This document shows positions 60,978-64,000 of a stretch of 64,000 nt of DNA, piece by piece. The stretch's first letter is position 1; each line of letters opens with the position of its first letter. The notes beneath the pieces were generated by a model that worked only from the letters and a program-made list of their open reading frames with translations, was not told the origin of the DNA and searched no databases. The position numbers and the translations under genes were made by a program. This DNA comes from Methanohalophilus mahii DSM 5219 (GTDB taxonomy: Archaea > Halobacteriota > Methanosarcinia > Methanosarcinales > Methanosarcinaceae), in contig NC_014002.1 of assembly GCF_000025865.1 (NCBI RefSeq), positions 310,001 through 374,000 of the forward strand, written 5' to 3'.

Positions 60978-62069
60978 ATGTCACGTATTGTTGTCCACGT
61001 AGACATGGACTACTTCTATGCTGCTGTCGAGGAGCGTGAAGACCCTTCTCTTAGGGGCAGGTCTGTAGTGGTCTGCATGTATTCGGGTAGAGGGGAGCAC
61101 AGAGGCTCGGTAAGTACTTCCAATTATACAGCCCGCAAATATGGTATAAAATCCGGTATGCCATGTTCCAGAGCCATTAAACTGAATCAGGATGCTGTTT
61201 TTCTTCCTGTAAGAAAAGAGTTTTACACTGAAGTTTCTGACAGTATCATGGAAGTACTGCGCTCTCATGCGGATAGTGATGAATCTTTTGAGCAGATAAG
61301 TATAGATGAGGCATTCATCGAAGTTACGGCAAACTGTAACGATGATTTTGAATGTGCCCTTAAATTGGGTGAAGATATTAAACAAAAGATTCTGGAAAAA
61401 GAACAGCTGACCTGTTCTGTGGGGATTGGCCCCAACAAACTCATTGCTAAAATGGCATCCTCGGAAAATAAACCCAATGGAATTACTGTCATTTCACAAC
61501 ATGATGTAAAACCATTTCTGGAAGATCGGACTCCTTCTCAACTCTGGGGTGTGGGGGATGTCACAGCCGGCAGGCTTGAACAGATGGGCATAAAAAAAGT
61601 GGGGCAACTTGCTTCTTCGGATATTGTGTCTCTTACAGATGCTTTTGGTAAAAAGAAAGGCTCATGGCTCAAAAAAGCGGCACAGGGGATGGATGAGTCT
61701 CCTGTCAGGCAGCGGGAAGGCAGTGAGCAAATTGGAAGGATAGCCACTTTACCGGAAAATTCATCGGAGTATGATCTGATAATGCCAGTTCTGGATAACC
61801 TTGCCGATGATGTGATCAGAAAGACCATTGAAAGAGGCGTTTCTTTCCGTCAGGTTACACTGATCGTAATCACATCTGATTTCAAAACCCAAACTCGTAA
61901 TCATACCCTTCAGAGGGCGGTTGCTGAGAAAGAAATTCTGAGGTCAAATCTGGACAAATTGTTAACAACCTTCCTTGAGGAAAACAAATCGGCCATTCGC
62001 CGTATTGGAGTTAGGGTTGCCGGGTTACAGGAAGTATCGTCTCAGACAACGCTTGCTTCTTATTTTTGA
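60978..62069 (+). CDS. dinB: DNA polymerase IV (Y family)
   Basis: A 363-residue translesion polymerase. Palm residues lie in VHVDMDYFYAAVEERED and QISIDEAFIEVTA, the finger loop is SNYTARKYGIKSGMPCSRA. Thumb and little-finger domains follow, including RTPSQLWGVGDVTAGRLEQ. The C-terminus VSSQTTLASYF ends with the expected PIP-box-like QTTLASYF for PCNA binding. It lies about 110 bases after nth in its own transcription unit, with a possible AT-rich promoter at 60945-60955. Confidence 0.95.
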   Translation: MSRIVVHVDMDYFYAAVEEREDPSLRGRSVVVCMYSGRGEHRGSVSTSNYTARKYGIKSGMPCSRAIKLNQDAVFLPVRKEFYTEVSDSIMEVLRSHADSDESFEQISIDEAFIEVTANCNDDFECALKLGEDIKQKILEKEQLTCSVGIGPNKLIAKMASSENKPNGITVISQHDVKPFLEDRTPSQLWGVGDVTAGRLEQMGIKKVGQLASSDIVSLTDAFGKKKGSWLKKAAQGMDESPVRQREGSEQIGRIATLPENSSEYDLIMPVLDNLADDVIRKTIERGVSFRQVTLIVITSDFKTQTRNHTLQRAVAEKEILRSNLDKLLTTFLEENKSAIRRIGVRVAGLQEVSSQTTLASYF

Positions 62070-62074
62070 GCCAT

Positions 62075-62533
62075 TTAAAGAAGAGATTCGAATGATTTCG
62101 CACCGTCCAGTTTTTCGGGACTTATTATGTCATTTTCCAGGATTTCATCTTTGATGTTGATTGGAACATCTGCTCGCAGGGCAAGGGCGATACAATCACT
62201 GGGTCTTGCATCGAATTCCATTTTTACATCATTTTTGCTCAAAGTCAGACGGGCGTAAAAGACTCCTTCTGCCTTTTCGTCAATCAATACGTTTTCAACT
62301 TTACCTTCCATTCTTGAGAGGATGGACATCAAAAGGTCATGGGTCATTGGGCGTGGTGTAGTTTCACTGTTTAATGCATTATTTATGGACAGGGCTTCCA
62401 GATGCCCGATATAAATCGGCATTATTTTTCCGGCCGGACTTTCGAGGATGACAGTCGGTGCTATTCCCTCATCCATTTTCATCAGGTAAACTCCCTTAAC
62501 ATTAACCTGGCAGGTTTCGTCTTCCTCTGGCAT
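62075..62533 (-). CDS. DUF151 bifunctional-nuclease-family protein
   Basis: A 152-residue protein of the DUF151/bifunctional nuclease family. It shows VILESPAGKIMPIYIGHLEA, TTPRPMTHDLLMSILSRM and RPSDCIALALRADVPI, all family signatures. Homologs in plants and bacteria are reported nucleases; activity here is not shown. It converges on dinB with a five-base gap. Confidence 0.9.
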   Translation of the reverse strand: MPEEDETCQVNVKGVYLMKMDEGIAPTVILESPAGKIMPIYIGHLEALSINNALNSETTPRPMTHDLLMSILSRMEGKVENVLIDEKAEGVFYARLTLSKNDVKMEFDARPSDCIALALRADVPINIKDEILENDIISPEKLDGAKSFESLL

Positions 62534-62580
62534 GCCTTTATCATGAAATTCAATAATATTAATATCTTATCAATTGATTT

Positions 62581-63120
62581 TTATTGATGTAAATAATGCA
62601 GGGGATTCAAGAGGCCTGGAGGTTTTTTGGACCCGAACCAGTTACCTCCCAGATACAATTTATGATCTGTAACAGGGTATTCTTCCCAGATTTCAAAATG
62701 CAGCATGGCAGGATTTTTTTCTTTGAGTGCCTGGATGTATCGTGGTGATGTGCTGTTTATCATCGCAGGGTTGAGTACCTGCCCGACTTCTCCAATCTGG
62801 TCATATTTTTTGACCCTTGTACCTTTTTCCGGAATGGTCATGTCCATTTCCCCGTATTTATAATATGTCCCGGAGTTTCCCCGGATTATTAGATGGTAGG
62901 TTTTATTCCAGTACTCTATCATTGAGGGTGAAGTCATGATTCCAATTTCTACAACTTCCCCTTCCTCTATGGCGAAAACCGGGGTTCCTTTTTCTGCATA
63001 TAGGTCAATGCCACAGTGATGGCGGTCTTTTCTGTCTTCCCAGAAACAACCCGCTTCACCATCAGCAGGTACATGTAACGGTACTGGAAGGGGGCATCTT
63101 TTTTCATTCCCTGTTTCCAT
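62581..63120 (-). CDS. LytM/M23-fold protein with degenerate active site
   Basis: A 179-residue soluble M23 (LytM)-fold protein. Two zinc ligands are seen in HCGID (His35, Asp39) and a third in AMLHFEI (His141). The other two histidines of active M23 peptidases are replaced: the Tyr-x-His position reads YKYG (Tyr89) and the first His of HxH is Met139. It is therefore probably zinc-binding but not peptidolytic. No signal peptide is present. The start METGNEKR at 63120 has GGAGG upstream and overlaps the hydantoinase gene by 17 bases; a longer frame from 63210 has no such support. Confidence 0.85.
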   Translation of the reverse strand: METGNEKRCPLPVPLHVPADGEAGCFWEDRKDRHHCGIDLYAEKGTPVFAIEEGEVVEIGIMTSPSMIEYWNKTYHLIIRGNSGTYYKYGEMDMTIPEKGTRVKKYDQIGEVGQVLNPAMINSTSPRYIQALKEKNPAMLHFEIWEEYPVTDHKLYLGGNWFGSKKPPGLLNPLHYLHQ

Positions 63121-64000
63121 AGCCCCCTCCTCCGGGAGTTTTAATAATGAATGTATCTCCTTCTTCCACTTCGATTTCATCAGCTGCTGCGAGTTCAATA
63201 GTTTCCCCACTTTTCCTTTTTAGGAGGTTTTCGCCGGTGCTTGCATTTCCCCCGCCTGCCATTCCTTCTGGTGGGTATTTCCTGTGACTGGAAAGAATTG
63301 CTGCCTTCATTTTTTTGAGAAAATGTATCTTTCTGAGTACACCGTTGCCTCCCTGAAATTTTCCTTTTCCTCCGCTACCCCTCCGAATATTGAATTCTTC
63401 TATTCTCACAGGAAAACGTAATTCCATGATTTCAGGATCTGTTATCAGGGAATTTGTCATGTGTGTCTGCACCGCATCTTCTCCATCAAAACCATTGCCT
63501 GCTCCTGCCCCTCCACAGATGGTCTCATAATACTGGAATCTGTCATTGCCGAATGTAAAATTATTCATTGTTCCCTGGGACGGTGCAAGTGTACCGAGGG
63601 CTCCGTAGAGACAATCCACGATGTATTGGGAAGTTTCGACATTGCCGGCTACAACAGCTGCAGGATATGACGGATTAAGCATCGAATTTTCGGGAATGAT
63701 TATCGTAATAGGTCTGAGACAGCCCGAGTTAAGCGGAATGTCATCCTGCACAAGTGTCCTGAATACGTAAAGTACCGCAGCTTTGCAGACTGCAGACGGT
63801 GCATTGAAATTGCTTTTTGTTTGAGGCGAAGTGTGTGTAAAATCTATAATTGCTTTTGTGTTATCCCTGTCAATTCTTACCCGTACCGCAATTTTACTGT
63901 CATCATCCAGCCTGTACTCAAAGTTTCCGTCTTCTAAAACATCAATTACTTTTTCCACTGCCTTTTCGGCATTATCCTGTACGTGTTGCATGTATGCAGT
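63104..64000 (-). CDS. Hydantoinase B/oxoprolinase family protein, 5' end outside window
   Basis: The frame is open to the window edge, so the N-terminal part is missing (a full HyuB is about 500-600 residues). The visible 299 codons show the C-terminal domain: TIIIPENSMLNPSYPAAVV, GNVETSQYIVDCLYGALG, CGGAGAGNGFDGEDAVQTHMTN and the closing GDTFIIKTPGGGGYG. This is the HyuB/acetone carboxylase-like family, which hydrolyses cyclic amides such as 5-oxoproline or hydantoins with ATP via HyuA. The M23-fold gene overlaps its end by 17 bases. Confidence 0.9.
   Translation of the reverse strand, partial: TAYMQHVQDNAEKAVEKVIDVLEDGNFEYRLDDDSKIAVRVRIDRDNTKAIIDFTHTSPQTKSNFNAPSAVCKAAVLYVFRTLVQDDIPLNSGCLRPITIIIPENSMLNPSYPAAVVAGNVETSQYIVDCLYGALGTLAPSQGTMNNFTFGNDRFQYYETICGGAGAGNGFDGEDAVQTHMTNSLITDPEIMELRFPVRIEEFNIRRGSGGKGKFQGGNGVLRKIHFLKKMKAAILSSHRKYPPEGMAGGGNASTGENLLKRKSGETIELAAADEIEVEEGDTFIIKTPGGGGYGNRE

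Overview
The window is chromosomal DNA from a methanogenic archaeon of the Methanosarcinaceae. The closest fit from gene content is a moderately halophilic methylotroph such as Methanohalophilus; the genus is my inference. Archaeal hallmarks include the proteasome-activating nucleotidase PAN, a thermosome, RadB, HerA/NurA, Orc1/Cdc6, SRP19, a Sec61-beta type SecG, MBF1 and ribosomal protein S8e. Methanogen or Methanosarcina-type markers include DUF356, a CobZ/CobY cobamide branch, a bifunctional-type CobD, a tandem-domain S-layer protein, a histidine-type Thi4 and a four-subunit pyruvate:ferredoxin oxidoreductase. A glycine-betaine ABC transporter with two consecutive binding proteins fits life in salt.

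Layout. 1-5.1 kb: a truncated MFS exporter, a NYN/LOTUS protein, an rps8e-Lrp-aminotransferase run and RNase Z. 5.1-10.2 kb: an AAA ATPase with a small partner, an orphan response regulator, Thi4, tRNA-His, a DUF356 protein, ProC and MBF1. 10.3-17.9 kb: PAN, DUF99, GlmM, SRP19, SecG, MtnA, an HD hydrolase and TrmI. 18.0-22.9 kb: the cobamide cluster cobD-cbiB-cobZ-cobS-cobY plus a small unknown gene. 23.0-28.3 kb: a KaiC-like ATPase, RadB, and a redoxin-nrdD-nrdG anaerobic ribonucleotide reductase operon. 28.4-36.6 kb: a frameshifted thiL, a giant S-layer-type protein with three nearly identical 285-bp repeats, and an XRE regulator divergent from a SsuABC/TauABC-type transporter. 36.6-42.3 kb: a bactofilin-like, alpha-toroid and DUF169 trio, Mrp/NBP35, DUF134, then orc1-modE-like-xth. 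42.3-48.4 kb: thermosome, a small basic protein and the betaine transporter operon. 48.6-57.1 kb: nurA-herA, a PAS histidine kinase, tRNA-Lys, a DUF3303 protein with a structured leader, a TIM-barrel protein, a DUF54 protein, a UPF0200 kinase and Dus. 57.3-64 kb: porCDAB, nth, dinB, DUF151, a LytM-like protein and a truncated hydantoinase B.

The most striking signal is recurrent loss of a canonical start codon. Five genes keep a recognisable family N-terminus upstream of every in-frame ATG/GTG/TTG. The best readings use CTG three times (aminotransferase, ModE-like, exonuclease III), ATT once (betaine ATPase) and a non-standard codon once (DUF99). The aminotransferase case is strongest, with a full Shine-Dalgarno seven bases before CTG. 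Other points of note are a two-base-type frameshift in thiL although a thiamine-pathway gene is nearby, a LytM/M23 fold that keeps its zinc ligands but lacks both catalytic histidines, mutually exclusive hairpins in the DUF3303 leader, and a tRNA-His gene without an encoded G-1. I see no CRISPR array, insertion sequence, prophage or rRNA gene, and no clear multi-gene defence system.
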